A stretch of 40,108 bases of DNA from Anaerolineaceae bacterium (GTDB lineage: Bacteria; Chloroflexota; Anaerolineae; Anaerolineales; Villigracilaceae), in NCBI GenBank assembly GCA_009772985.1, contig WOUS01000012.1, positions 1 through 40,108 of the forward strand. The letters run 5' to 3'. A program made the position numbers and the translations under genes. Positions within the stretch are counted from its first letter, which is position 1. Each line of letters opens with the position of its first letter. A model generated the notes under the pieces. It had not been told where the DNA came from. It was given only the letters and a program-made list of their open reading frames with translations, and searched no databases. This document shows positions 23,348-29,685 of this stretch, one piece after another.

Positions 23348-24770
23348 TGTTCAGCAGCCGCCTGGCAGCCTTGTTGTGACGTTCAACCAGTTTCCGTTCA
23401 TCGAGCGTGACCAACGCCCCGTCGCGGACCACGGGCCTGCCGCCGACAAACGTGTAGTCGGCGCGCACCGGCTGGCAGAACACCGCCGCCGCGACCGGGT
23501 CATGCAGCGCCCCGGCATAGTCGAGGCGGTTGAGATTGATGGCGAAAAAGTCCGCGCATTTCCCGGCCTCGAGGCTGCCGATGTCGGAACGTCCCAGCAC
23601 CGCCGCGCCGCCGCGCGTGGCGAGACGCAGGGCTTCGCGCGCCGTCATCAACCCCACCCCCCTCCCCTCCCCATTTCCGGGGGAAATGGGGAGGGGCGCA
23701 GGGGAGGGGTTCGACCGCGAGAAGCCGGTAATGCCTTCTTTGAGCCGCGCCAGCAGCATGGCCTGACGCGCCTCCGCCAGCATGTGCGAACCGTCGTTGG
23801 AGGCGCTCCCGTCCACGCCCAGGCCGACCTTCACGCCCGCGGCCAGGTATTCCCTGATGGGGGCAATCCCGGAGGCCAGGCGCATGTTCGACGACGGGCA
23901 GTGCGCCACGCCGCAGCCGTGTTTGGCAAAGGTCTTGACTTCCTCGCCGTTGACGTAGATGGCGTGTGCGAACCAGACATCCTCCCCCACCCAGTCCACC
24001 GACTGCATGTACGGCACCGGGCGATAGCCGAACTTTTGCAGGCAGAACGATTCCTCGTCCTCGGTCTCGGCCAGGTGCGTGTGCAAATGCACGCCGTACT
24101 GCCGCGCCAGCGCGGCCGATTGTTTCATCAGTTCGCCCGTCACCGAGAAGGGCGAGCAGGGGGCCAGCACGATCTGCACAAACGAACCCGGCTGCGGGTC
24201 GTGGTAGCGCTCAATGAGACGCTGCGAGTCGCGCAGGATGTTTTCCTCGGTATCCACGACCGAATCGGGCGGGAGTCCGCCTTTGGATTCGCCGAGCGAC
24301 ATCGAACCGCGCGAGGCGTGGATGCGGAGGCCGGTCTCTTTCGCGGCGGCAATCTCGTCGTCCAGTTTCGAGCCGTTGGGAAAAAGGTATAGATGGTCGG
24401 AAGAAGTGGTGCAGCCGGAGAGCGCCAGTTCGGCCAGCGCGGTCTGCGTGGAGAGGAAAATATCCTCCGGCGTCATGCGCGCCCAGATAAGGTAGAGCGT
24501 CTTCAGCCAGTTGAATAAATTCGCATCCTGCGCGGCCGGGACGGCGCGCGTCAGCGTCTGGTAGAAATGGTGGTGCGTGTTGACCAGCCCCGGCAGGACG
24601 AGATGCCCGCGCAGGTCGAGCGTTTCGTCAGCGGTGTTGGGCAAGTCTGAGACTTGCCCAACGGCTTCGATGAACCCGTCACGGATGAACAGGCCGCCAT
24701 CGGGAATCTCCCGCTGGCGGTCATCCATTGTGACGAGAACGGTTGCATTCTTGACAAGAAGAGTAGCCAT
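23340..24770 (-). CDS. 8-oxoguanine deaminase-like amidohydrolase
   Basis: 476 residues. GLVNTHHHFYQTLTRAVPAAQDANLFNWLKTLY (HxH metal site, about 63-65), LSGCTTSSDHLYLFPNG, ASRGSMSLGESKGGLPPDSVV, HTHLAETEDEE, VAHCPSSNMRLASGIAP and GLGVDGSASNDGSH match the 8-oxoguanine deaminase/SsnA-AtzB group, which removes ammonia from oxidised guanine to give urate. Two palindromes lie inside the coding frame: 24636-24662 (encoding QVSDLPN) and 23651-23710, which adds the 20 residues NPSPAPLPISPGNGEGRGVG before LMTAREAL. The insert sits in a surface region and keeps the frame, so activity may persist. First gene of the purine run, with its own promoter at 24885-24913. Confidence 0.88.
   Translation of the reverse strand: MATLLVKNATVLVTMDDRQREIPDGGLFIRDGFIEAVGQVSDLPNTADETLDLRGHLVLPGLVNTHHHFYQTLTRAVPAAQDANLFNWLKTLYLIWARMTPEDIFLSTQTALAELALSGCTTSSDHLYLFPNGSKLDDEIAAAKETGLRIHASRGSMSLGESKGGLPPDSVVDTEENILRDSQRLIERYHDPQPGSFVQIVLAPCSPFSVTGELMKQSAALARQYGVHLHTHLAETEDEESFCLQKFGYRPVPYMQSVDWVGEDVWFAHAIYVNGEEVKTFAKHGCGVAHCPSSNMRLASGIAPIREYLAAGVKVGLGVDGSASNDGSHMLAEARQAMLLARLKEGITGFSRSNPSPAPLPISPGNGEGRGVGLMTAREALRLATRGGAAVLGRSDIGSLEAGKCADFFAINLNRLDYAGALHDPVAAAVFCQPVRADYTFVGGRPVVRDGALVTLDERKLVERHNKAARRLLNNG
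23651..23710. repeat. in-frame palindromic insertion in the deaminase gene
   Basis: CCCCTCCCCATTTCC (23664-23678), loop GGG, GGAAATGGGGAGGGG (23682-23696): a perfect 15-bp stem, within a 60-bp low-complexity block that encodes exactly 20 extra residues. Confidence 0.8.
24636..24662. repeat. perfect 12-bp palindrome inside the deaminase coding sequence
   Basis: GTTGGGCAAGTC (24636-24647), TGA, GACTTGCCCAAC (24651-24662). It encodes GQVSDLPN at about residues 37-44 in an otherwise conserved N-terminal region. Confidence 0.85.
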
Positions 24771-24819
24771 GTTTTACAGTTCGCGGTCTGGCAGTCACAC
24801 AATCCGGCAAGCAACGCCC

Positions 24820-24859
24820 AACTACGAAACTACCCAACTACAGAACTACCAAACTAAAT
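24820..24859. repeat. octamer array E (AACTACNN, five units)
   Basis: AACTACGA, AACTACCC, AACTACAG, AACTACCA, AACTAAAT. Same octamer family as arrays C and D. It occupies the 5' leader of the deaminase transcript, about 50 bp upstream of the ATG. Confidence 0.88.
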
Positions 24860-24861
24860 CC

Positions 24862-24876
24862 AGTTGTCTGACAACT
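24862..24876. promoter_or_regulatory. palindromic operator candidate at the deaminase promoter
   Basis: AGTTGTCTGACAACT, perfect 7-bp arms around one base. It lies just downstream of the -10 box (24885-24890), about +2 to +16, the classic repressor position. Arms GTTGTC/GACAAC recall GntR-type half-sites, but the spacing is one base shorter than at 12847-12862. Confidence 0.5.
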
Positions 24877-24884
24877 ACGCCCAT

Positions 24885-24913
24885 AGTGTAGCAAAAAAGG
24901 GGGCGGATGTCAA
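24885..24913 (-). promoter_or_regulatory. sigma-70-type promoter of the purine run
   Basis: Minus strand TTGACA (24908-24913), 17-bp spacer, TACACT (24885-24890). Predicted start near 24878, giving a leader of about 108 nt that contains the palindrome and array E. Confidence 0.8.
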
Positions 24914-24925
24914 TTGCAGATGCTG

Positions 24926-24931
24926 TATAAT
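24926..24931 (+). promoter_or_regulatory. -10 box of a probable leaderless lipoprotein promoter
   Basis: TATAAT ends 6 nt before the ATG at 24938, with no Shine-Dalgarno. It lies back to back with the minus-strand promoter 24885-24913, so the two may compete. Confidence 0.6.
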
Positions 24932-24937
24932 TTCTGC

Positions 24938-25744
24938 ATGAAACCGCTCCGCTTGCTGATCGTCTTCACCGCATTGGTATGCGCGGCCTCCTGCGCCCCG
25001 TCCGGGACCCTAAGCCTGCCCGCCGTGAAAACAAATGCGGCCGTTACCCAGCCGCCTGCCACGTTGACAGCCTCCCCGCCCGCGCCGACCCTCACCCCCA
25101 CCCTCACGCCCCTCCCGACCGACACGCTGACGCCAACCGTCACGTTCACCCTCCCCTCCACGCCGACCGTTACGCCCACGTCCGCGCCGGTGGCGTTGAT
25201 GGGCACTGTGCTGGAACATTCCAACTGCCGCTACGGGCCGGGGGCGGTCTTCCTGTACAAGTATGGTATTTTGCCGGACACGAACATGGAAATCATTGGA
25301 AGGGACGAAGCCGGGACCTGGCTCCTGATCCGCGCCATCGGAGGCGACAATCCCTGCTGGCTCAAGGCAACACTGATGAACGCGCGCGGCGATGTGATGA
25401 CGGTCCCGCAGGTGGACCCGGACATCATCCTGCCCTGGTCGGCGTACTATCCCAACCCGCTCACCGGCGTCTCGGCAACGCGCAGCGGCAGCGAGGTGAT
25501 CGTTTTCTGGAATGAACTGGTCACGAAGGCCGGGGATGAGATCAAACTGGAGGCTTCGCAGACCATGTACGTCATCGAAGCCTGGGTCTGCAAAGAAGGG
25601 AAAATCACCTTCACGGTGGTCGGCTCGAACACCACCTCTGCCAAAGTCCCGGACGAACCGGGGTGTTCTGAGCCGTCACATGGACGAGTCTATGGGGCAG
25701 ACAAACACGGGTACACGCCCTGGCTGGAAATTCCATGGCCGTGA
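24938..25744 (+). CDS. secreted lipoprotein with Thr/Pro linker and SH3-like domain
   Basis: 268 residues. Signal MKPLRLLIVFTALVCAAS with probable lipidation at Cys19 (box AASC, not ideal). Residues about 30-90 are a Thr/Pro/Ala linker (TLTPTLTPLPTDTLTPTVTF), typical of Anaerolineae surface proteins. Then an SH3-type segment (VLEHSNCRYGPGAVFLYKYGILPDTNMEIIGRDEAGTWLLIRA...CWLKATLM), which usually binds cell wall or another protein. The last ~110 residues resemble a beta-sandwich (GVSATRSGSEVIVFWNEL). An earlier in-frame start at 24914 lies in the promoter, so the ATG at 24938 is chosen. Confidence 0.8.
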   Translation: MKPLRLLIVFTALVCAASCAPSGTLSLPAVKTNAAVTQPPATLTASPPAPTLTPTLTPLPTDTLTPTVTFTLPSTPTVTPTSAPVALMGTVLEHSNCRYGPGAVFLYKYGILPDTNMEIIGRDEAGTWLLIRAIGGDNPCWLKATLMNARGDVMTVPQVDPDIILPWSAYYPNPLTGVSATRSGSEVIVFWNELVTKAGDEIKLEASQTMYVIEAWVCKEGKITFTVVGSNTTSAKVPDEPGCSEPSHGRVYGADKHGYTPWLEIPWP

Positions 25745-25759
25745 AAAAGAGCAAAAAAA

Positions 25760-25824
25760 CTGCGGCCAAAAATCGGCGGGGTCAGGTCCCCTGCGGGGAT
25801 GATAAGACCGTCGCCGAACAAGTG
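25760..25824. repeat. dispersed repeat copy 1 at island edge
   Basis: CTGCGGCCAAAAATCGGCGG followed by GGTCAGG...GCCGAACAAG. It matches 35010-35054 with few changes. Both copies stand at the left edge of an AT-rich block. Confidence 0.65.
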
Positions 25825-25942
25825 CTGACCGGCGCGGCAGCGATCCGGATTCAGCCGTCGAGCGGACTTTTTACTGCCATGCCGCCGCGCAGGTTGACCT
25901 CGTTGGTGGATGTGCTTATAATTTGGTTATCCGGTTTTAACC

Positions 25943-26002
25943 TATGGCGGTCTAACGTCCTAATTGATTTAGGACGTTAGATGGCGGGCTAGACCGCCCA
26001 TA
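25943..26002. repeat. large composite palindrome upstream of the sigma-54 promoter
   Basis: Inner stem TCTAACGTCCTAA (25951-25963), loop TTGAT, TTAGGACGTTAGA (25969-25981), 13 perfect pairs. Outer arms TATGGCGG (25943-25950) and CCGCCCATA (25994-26002) close it with a bulge of 12 bases. Candidate activator-binding site or recombination hairpin. Confidence 0.8.
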
Positions 26003-26006
26003 AGCC

Positions 26007-26027
26007 GTTATACCGCCGCCGTATAAC
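26007..26027. repeat. palindrome next to the -24 box
   Basis: GTTATAC (26007-26013), CGCCGCC, GTATAAC (26021-26027), ending 6 bp before the -24 element. Confidence 0.75.
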
Positions 26028-26032
26028 CCCTG

Positions 26033-26049
26033 TTGGCACGCCCCTTGCA
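26033..26049 (+). promoter_or_regulatory. sigma-54-type (-24/-12) promoter
   Basis: TTGGCACGCCCCTTGCA matches the YTGGCACG-N4-TTGCW consensus at every specified position, with GG (26035-26036) and GC (26047-26048) 10 bp apart. Predicted start near 26060, 61 nt before the ATG of the 26121 gene. Whether this host has RpoN cannot be seen here. Confidence 0.65.
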
Positions 26050-26120
26050 CAACAAGGTAAAAGAGCAAAGCCCAAATGATGTGTGTGATTGTTATTTCAG
26101 ACTGATTGAGAGATAAATAC

Positions 26121-26660
26121 ATGACAGCAAATTTAGGTGAAGAAATTGTCGCCGCTTATCTTCAATATATAAAAGGCTGTGAGTTTATCCAGCAGAATTT
26201 ATACACGCCTGATGTGCAAGGGGAAATTGATGTTGTAGGAATTGACCTTGAAACAAAAACAATTTATGTTTGTGAAGTGGCTATTCATCTTGCTACAGGT
26301 TTGTACTATGTACCAAGCAATGTCACCAAATTAACGGAGAAATTTTCTAAAGACATAGAATACGCAAACAAATATTTTCCTAAGCACGCAAGGCAATTTA
26401 TGTTATGGTCTCCAATAGTCAGAAAACCACGTGATGGCGCAAAATTCAACCAAATGGCTGATGTCGAAGCAATCACAGCAAACATTCAAACCAAATATGG
26501 CGTAACTCTCGAATGTATAATCAATGAGAAATTTTCTGATTGCTTGTCGGAGTTGCGAGAATATGCTCGTAATGAAACAAAAGAGTTAAAGTCGCCAGTT
26601 TTACGGCTAATGCAAATTGAAGAGTCTCTCAAAAAGCATATTGGTAAAACTGCAAAGTAA
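26121..26660 (+). CDS. PD-(D/E)XK nuclease-fold-like protein, AT-rich
   Basis: 179 residues, beginning MTANLGEEIVAAYLQYIKGCEFIQQNLY. VQGEIDVVGIDLETKTIYVCEVAIHL looks like the E...D...ExK core of restriction-like nucleases such as YraN/Mrr, but the Lys is replaced (EVAIH), so catalysis is uncertain. Later parts (NVTKLTEKFSKDIEYANKYFP) are helical. Around 38% GC, far below neighbours, so probably acquired. GAGAG lies 9 nt upstream; the TTG five codons earlier is less likely. It faces away from the operons on both sides, behind a sigma-54-type promoter, and is flanked by 11-bp inverse repeats (26031-26041, 26676-26686). Confidence 0.7.
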   Translation: MTANLGEEIVAAYLQYIKGCEFIQQNLYTPDVQGEIDVVGIDLETKTIYVCEVAIHLATGLYYVPSNVTKLTEKFSKDIEYANKYFPKHARQFMLWSPIVRKPRDGAKFNQMADVEAITANIQTKYGVTLECIINEKFSDCLSELREYARNETKELKSPVLRLMQIEESLKKHIGKTAK

Positions 26661-27019
26661 TTTTCCAAGTCAAAAGCGTGCCAACAAAGCGTTCTCAGGA
26701 CGTGAATTTCCGTCCTCCCGTATAAAATGATTGCTCGCCATCATCATGGGTGCACCCGACGCCCTCACGATGCACGTTTAAGAATCGTCCTGTGTTCCAA
26801 AGCGTTGTGAGCCAACTGGCCGGTCTGGCGCAAATCGGGCGCGGGTGATGCTTACGTTGGGCACCAGAGAAACCTGTGAGTGTCGATGTTGTCTAGCGCG
26901 GAGGCCCGGGCCTTACACAGGCGCTAATTGAACTCCTCGTTTTCGAGCAACGGGGTCATGTTCGCGGCGGTCGTGAAGCGAAAGAACAAGCCGCAAGAAG
27001 ACCGGGCAAGCAAAGGCCA
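26661..27019. other. 359-bp spacer inside the AT-rich island
   Basis: No gene is supported. It begins with GCGTGCCAACA (26676-26686), the inverse of 26031-26041. A weak hairpin follows (AGGACG 26697-26702 with CGTCCT 26711-26716), and CGTTGGGC near 26857 resembles an integron core site. Composition returns to GC-rich, unlike the gene before it. No promoter was recognised for the DUF4256 gene. Confidence 0.6.
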
Positions 27020-27613
27020 ATGAAACAGAGCAGAAAGGGAAAGACAGAAACGAAAACAGCAAAAGATATGAAAGCAAAACAACGTGAAGACCTGCTTAGT
27101 GCACTGAAAGCCCGCTTTGAGAGCAATATGAACCGCCATAAAAGTCTTGACTGGGCTAACGTACAAGCAAAGCTGGAATCTGATCCTGAAAAACTGTGGT
27201 CACTCAACGAAATGGAAAGAACTGGCGGTGAACCGGATGTTGTTGGTCATGATAACAAGACGGGCGAATACATCTTTTACGATTGTTCAGCGGAAAGTCC
27301 TGCAAGCCGCAGAAGTGTTTGTTACGACCGCGAAGGGCTGGAGTCAAGGAAAGAACACAAACCAGAAAATAACGCTATGGATATGGCAACTGCCATGGGT
27401 ATTGAACTTTTAACGGAAGAACAATATCGGGAGTTGCAGAAACTTGGAAATTTCGATACGAAAACATCGAGCTGGGTGAAAACACCTGCTGAGATTAGAA
27501 AACTCGGCGGCGCTCTCTTTTGTGATCGTCGCTACGACCATGTCTTCGTGTATCACAACGGCGCAGAATCTTACTATGCCGCCAGGGCATTCCGTGGCTC
27601 GCTAAGAGTCTAA
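27020..27613 (+). CDS. DUF4256-family protein
   Basis: 197 residues. The stretch MERTGGEPDVVGHD...YIFYDCSAESPASRRSVCYDREGLESRKEHKPENNAMDMA and the C-terminal LGGALFCDRRYDHVFVYHNGAESYYAARAFRGSLRV are the conserved DUF4256 blocks, full length. No function is known for the family. The N-terminal ~20 residues are very basic. AAAGG lies 5 nt before the ATG. Moderate GC (about 46%) points to transfer. Second gene of the plus-strand island and convergent with the cyclase operon. Confidence 0.82.
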   Translation: MKQSRKGKTETKTAKDMKAKQREDLLSALKARFESNMNRHKSLDWANVQAKLESDPEKLWSLNEMERTGGEPDVVGHDNKTGEYIFYDCSAESPASRRSVCYDREGLESRKEHKPENNAMDMATAMGIELLTEEQYRELQKLGNFDTKTSSWVKTPAEIRKLGGALFCDRRYDHVFVYHNGAESYYAARAFRGSLRV

Positions 27614-27660
27614 ATTTTGCCGGGACATCTTCTTTTGAAGGGGATGCCCTGAAAACGATT

Positions 27661-27685
27661 CCGCCCCGCGCGCTCGCCGGGGCGG
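27661..27685. terminator. shared terminator of DUF4256 gene and cyclase operon
   Basis: CCGCCCC (27661-27667) and GGGGCGG (27679-27685). Plus strand continues ATTGCTTTTGTTT and minus strand AATCGTTTT, so it may act in both directions between convergent genes. Confidence 0.7.
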
Positions 27686-27740
27686 ATTGCTTTTGTTTCG
27701 CGTTCTTCTGCTTTTGCTTCTTCCTTTCCTCCCTGCCAAA

Positions 27741-28727
27741 TTATTTCTTGCGCGGGGTGAGTTGGACCAGGGCGCGTGTCAGCGCCTTCTGGACCGCGGC
27801 CCGTTCGAGGTCCGGGAGCGTTTCGAGGTCCAGGTCGAGCGCCGTGAGGGACAGGCGATTCTCGTCCACGGTCAGGTAAGGGGATAGCGCGGCGCGTTCT
27901 TCCTTCAATCCCATCAATTCCCAAACTTCGATCGGCTTGTGGAATCCCTTGACCTCGGTCGGGCCGACGTGGCGCGCTTCGGCGATGTCTTCCACCAGCG
28001 CGTACGCGGCGCCGGAAATGTAGATGCTGTCGGGCGGCGCGAGATACTGGAGGCGGGAGGCCAGGTTGACGTGGTTGCCGATGATGGTGTAGTCCATGCG
28101 CCGGTCGCTGCCGAAATTGCCCACCGTGCAGATGCCGGTATTGATCCCCGCCCGCACCTGGAGCGTACGGTTGACGTACTGCCGCCACTTCTCCCGCAGG
28201 TGGAAGAGTTCCGCGCGCATCTCCAGCGCCATGTGCACGCAGTTGCGGGCGTGGGAAACATCGTCGGTAAACACCGGCGCGCCGAAGAAGACCATCACCG
28301 CGTCGCCGACGAACTTGTCCACCGTGCCGCCGTGCTTGATGGCGATTTCCGACATGCGCGTCAGGTAGGTGTTGAGGATTTCCGAGAGGAGTTCCGGCTC
28401 GATGGAATCGGTCAGGTCTGAGAAGCCGACCATGTCCGAGAAATAGATGGTCAGGTTGACGCGGGTGTGCTTTTTGGTGTCCGCGTCGGTGGTCCCGCCC
28501 AGCAACGCATCGTATAACTGCGGCGAGAGGTACTTGCGCATCTTGTCCCGCAAAATCTCGATCTTCTGGTTCTGGACAACCAACTGCTCTTCGAGCGCGG
28601 TGCCATGCTCCATGGTGTTTTCATAGAGCATCTTGAGATCGTCCAGCTCGCTCTCGAGATCGTCAATCTTTTTATGGAGCGACTCTTTCGTCTCGCGGAC
28701 GGTGGTGGTGGACAGGGTTTTTTCCAT
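27741..28727 (-). CDS. class III nucleotidyl cyclase with N-terminal coiled coil
   Basis: 328 residues. Residues about 12-62 form a coiled coil. The catalytic domain has metal Asp98 in IYFSDMVGF and Asp142 in VDKFVGDAVMVFFGAP, and the transition-state Asn/Arg in NHVNLASR. Lys138 with the Thr of DYTIIG fits ATP rather than GTP, so cAMP is the likely product. There is no membrane segment. Last gene of the partner-switching operon, 7 bp after the STAS gene, so its coiled coil may be the port through which the switch controls cyclase output (inference). Confidence 0.9.
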   Translation of the reverse strand: MEKTLSTTTVRETKESLHKKIDDLESELDDLKMLYENTMEHGTALEEQLVVQNQKIEILRDKMRKYLSPQLYDALLGGTTDADTKKHTRVNLTIYFSDMVGFSDLTDSIEPELLSEILNTYLTRMSEIAIKHGGTVDKFVGDAVMVFFGAPVFTDDVSHARNCVHMALEMRAELFHLREKWRQYVNRTLQVRAGINTGICTVGNFGSDRRMDYTIIGNHVNLASRLQYLAPPDSIYISGAAYALVEDIAEARHVGPTEVKGFHKPIEVWELMGLKEERAALSPYLTVDENRLSLTALDLDLETLPDLERAAVQKALTRALVQLTPRKK

Positions 28728-28734
28728 CTCGCAC

Positions 28735-29091
28735 CTACACGATATCCACCTGGACCTTGGACCAGAGTTTCGAAAGATTGGACAGTGATTTCTGCTGCCA
28801 GTAGATATCCTGGCTGCCCAGCACGACCATGCTGACCTTGTCTTCCTTGCGGGCCGCGATGACGAACTTGCTGATGGCGTTGATGCCGGAACTGTTCAGG
28901 AACTGCAACTGGCGGAAGTCCAGGGTGAGTTTGCCCTTGCCGGCCGCGCCGTGCGCCTTCTGCAGGAGGTCGGTGATGGGGGCATAATCGTCCGTCGTTT
29001 GCAGACGGATCGTCCCCTTGAAACCGACCACATGACTCGAGTCGTTGTGCTCGATGACGTACTCATCGCCTTTGATCTCTTGGACAGCCAT
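28735..29091 (-). CDS. STAS-domain anti-sigma factor antagonist-like protein (slr1659 type)
   Basis: 118 residues, a single STAS domain. LTLDFRQLQFLNSSGINAISKFV contains the phosphorylatable Ser at 67 or 68. Such proteins are phosphorylated by a HATPase-type kinase and dephosphorylated by a PP2C phosphatase, and bind their target only in one state. Both partners are encoded just upstream (29093 and 29686), with 1 bp to the kinase-like gene, so it is the output protein of this switch. Confidence 0.88.
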   Translation of the reverse strand: MAVQEIKGDEYVIEHNDSSHVVGFKGTIRLQTTDDYAPITDLLQKAHGAAGKGKLTLDFRQLQFLNSSGINAISKFVIAARKEDKVSMVVLGSQDIYWQQKSLSNLSKLWSKVQVDIV

Positions 29092-29092
29092 A

Positions 29093-29677
29093 CTAAATCT
29101 CCTTTACATGGATATGGGCTTGCACGTCCACCGCGATGCTCCCCTCCGCCACAGGTGTGAAGCGGAAGCCGAAGCGGACTTTGTAATCCTTCATCAGGGT
29201 CAGATAGCCGAGGCCGGAACCTTTCTGGTCGGTCTCGGCGTTCTCTTCCAGCCGCTTGAAATACAACTCATCCGGGTCATTGCCGAGCAGTTCCTCGATC
29301 AACTGGACAAACCCGTCGCGGCGCGCCGGTTCGATGTGGTTGGTCACCTGGAACGCCATCCGGTCGGGGAACAGCCAGGATTCGTAGACGACCGCGGCCA
29401 CCGGCCCGCCGCTGAATTTGGCAGTGTTCTCGAACAACTCGTTCAGCAGGTAGGAGAGAGTGCTTTCCACCGCGTCGCGCCGCACCGGGCGGCCGACCGA
29501 AAACTCCGGGCTGGAGAGAGCGGTGTAGCGCGCCCAGAAATCGGAACTCAGGCTGCACCGCCGCCAGTATTCGGCCAGTTGGCGCGAATCCGTTTCCATG
29601 CGGCTGTGGCTGATCGTCCCGCCAGCCGAGGCGGGGAGGTCTTCCCAATTCCCATAGATTTTTGCTTCTTTTGTCAC
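29093..29677 (-). CDS. slr1658-type ATPase-fold regulator (serine kinase/anti-sigma-like)
   Basis: 194 residues of the slr1658/DUF6272 group. N box SYLLNELFENTAKFSG (Asn79, Asn84) and G box KGSGLGYLTLMKDY (about 152-165) make a GHKL-type ATP site. Likely phosphorylates the STAS protein encoded next to it. Preceded by GGAGGT and followed closely by the STAS gene. Confidence 0.85.
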   Translation of the reverse strand: MTKEAKIYGNWEDLPASAGGTISHSRMETDSRQLAEYWRRCSLSSDFWARYTALSSPEFSVGRPVRRDAVESTLSYLLNELFENTAKFSGGPVAAVVYESWLFPDRMAFQVTNHIEPARRDGFVQLIEELLGNDPDELYFKRLEENAETDQKGSGLGYLTLMKDYKVRFGFRFTPVAEGSIAVDVQAHIHVKEI

Positions 29678-29685
29678 GGGACCTC

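Larger units (their letters stand above)
25745..26120. other. 376-bp regulatory spacer before the AT-rich island
   Basis: No supported gene. It contains a dispersed repeat (25760-25824), a large palindrome (25943-26002), a second palindrome (26007-26027) and a sigma-54-type promoter (26033-26049). Confidence 0.75.

Noticed and set aside
25735..25980. 81-residue plus-strand frame beginning MAVKKSKKTAAKNRRG
   Set aside because: It crosses the dispersed repeat and the palindrome, has no ribosome site and no family likeness.
25951..25981. Integron attC site
   Set aside because: Core-like GTCTAAC and GTTAGAT are present, but the hairpin is too short and perfectly paired, without extrahelical bases. 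Kept only as a possibility in the cassette finding.
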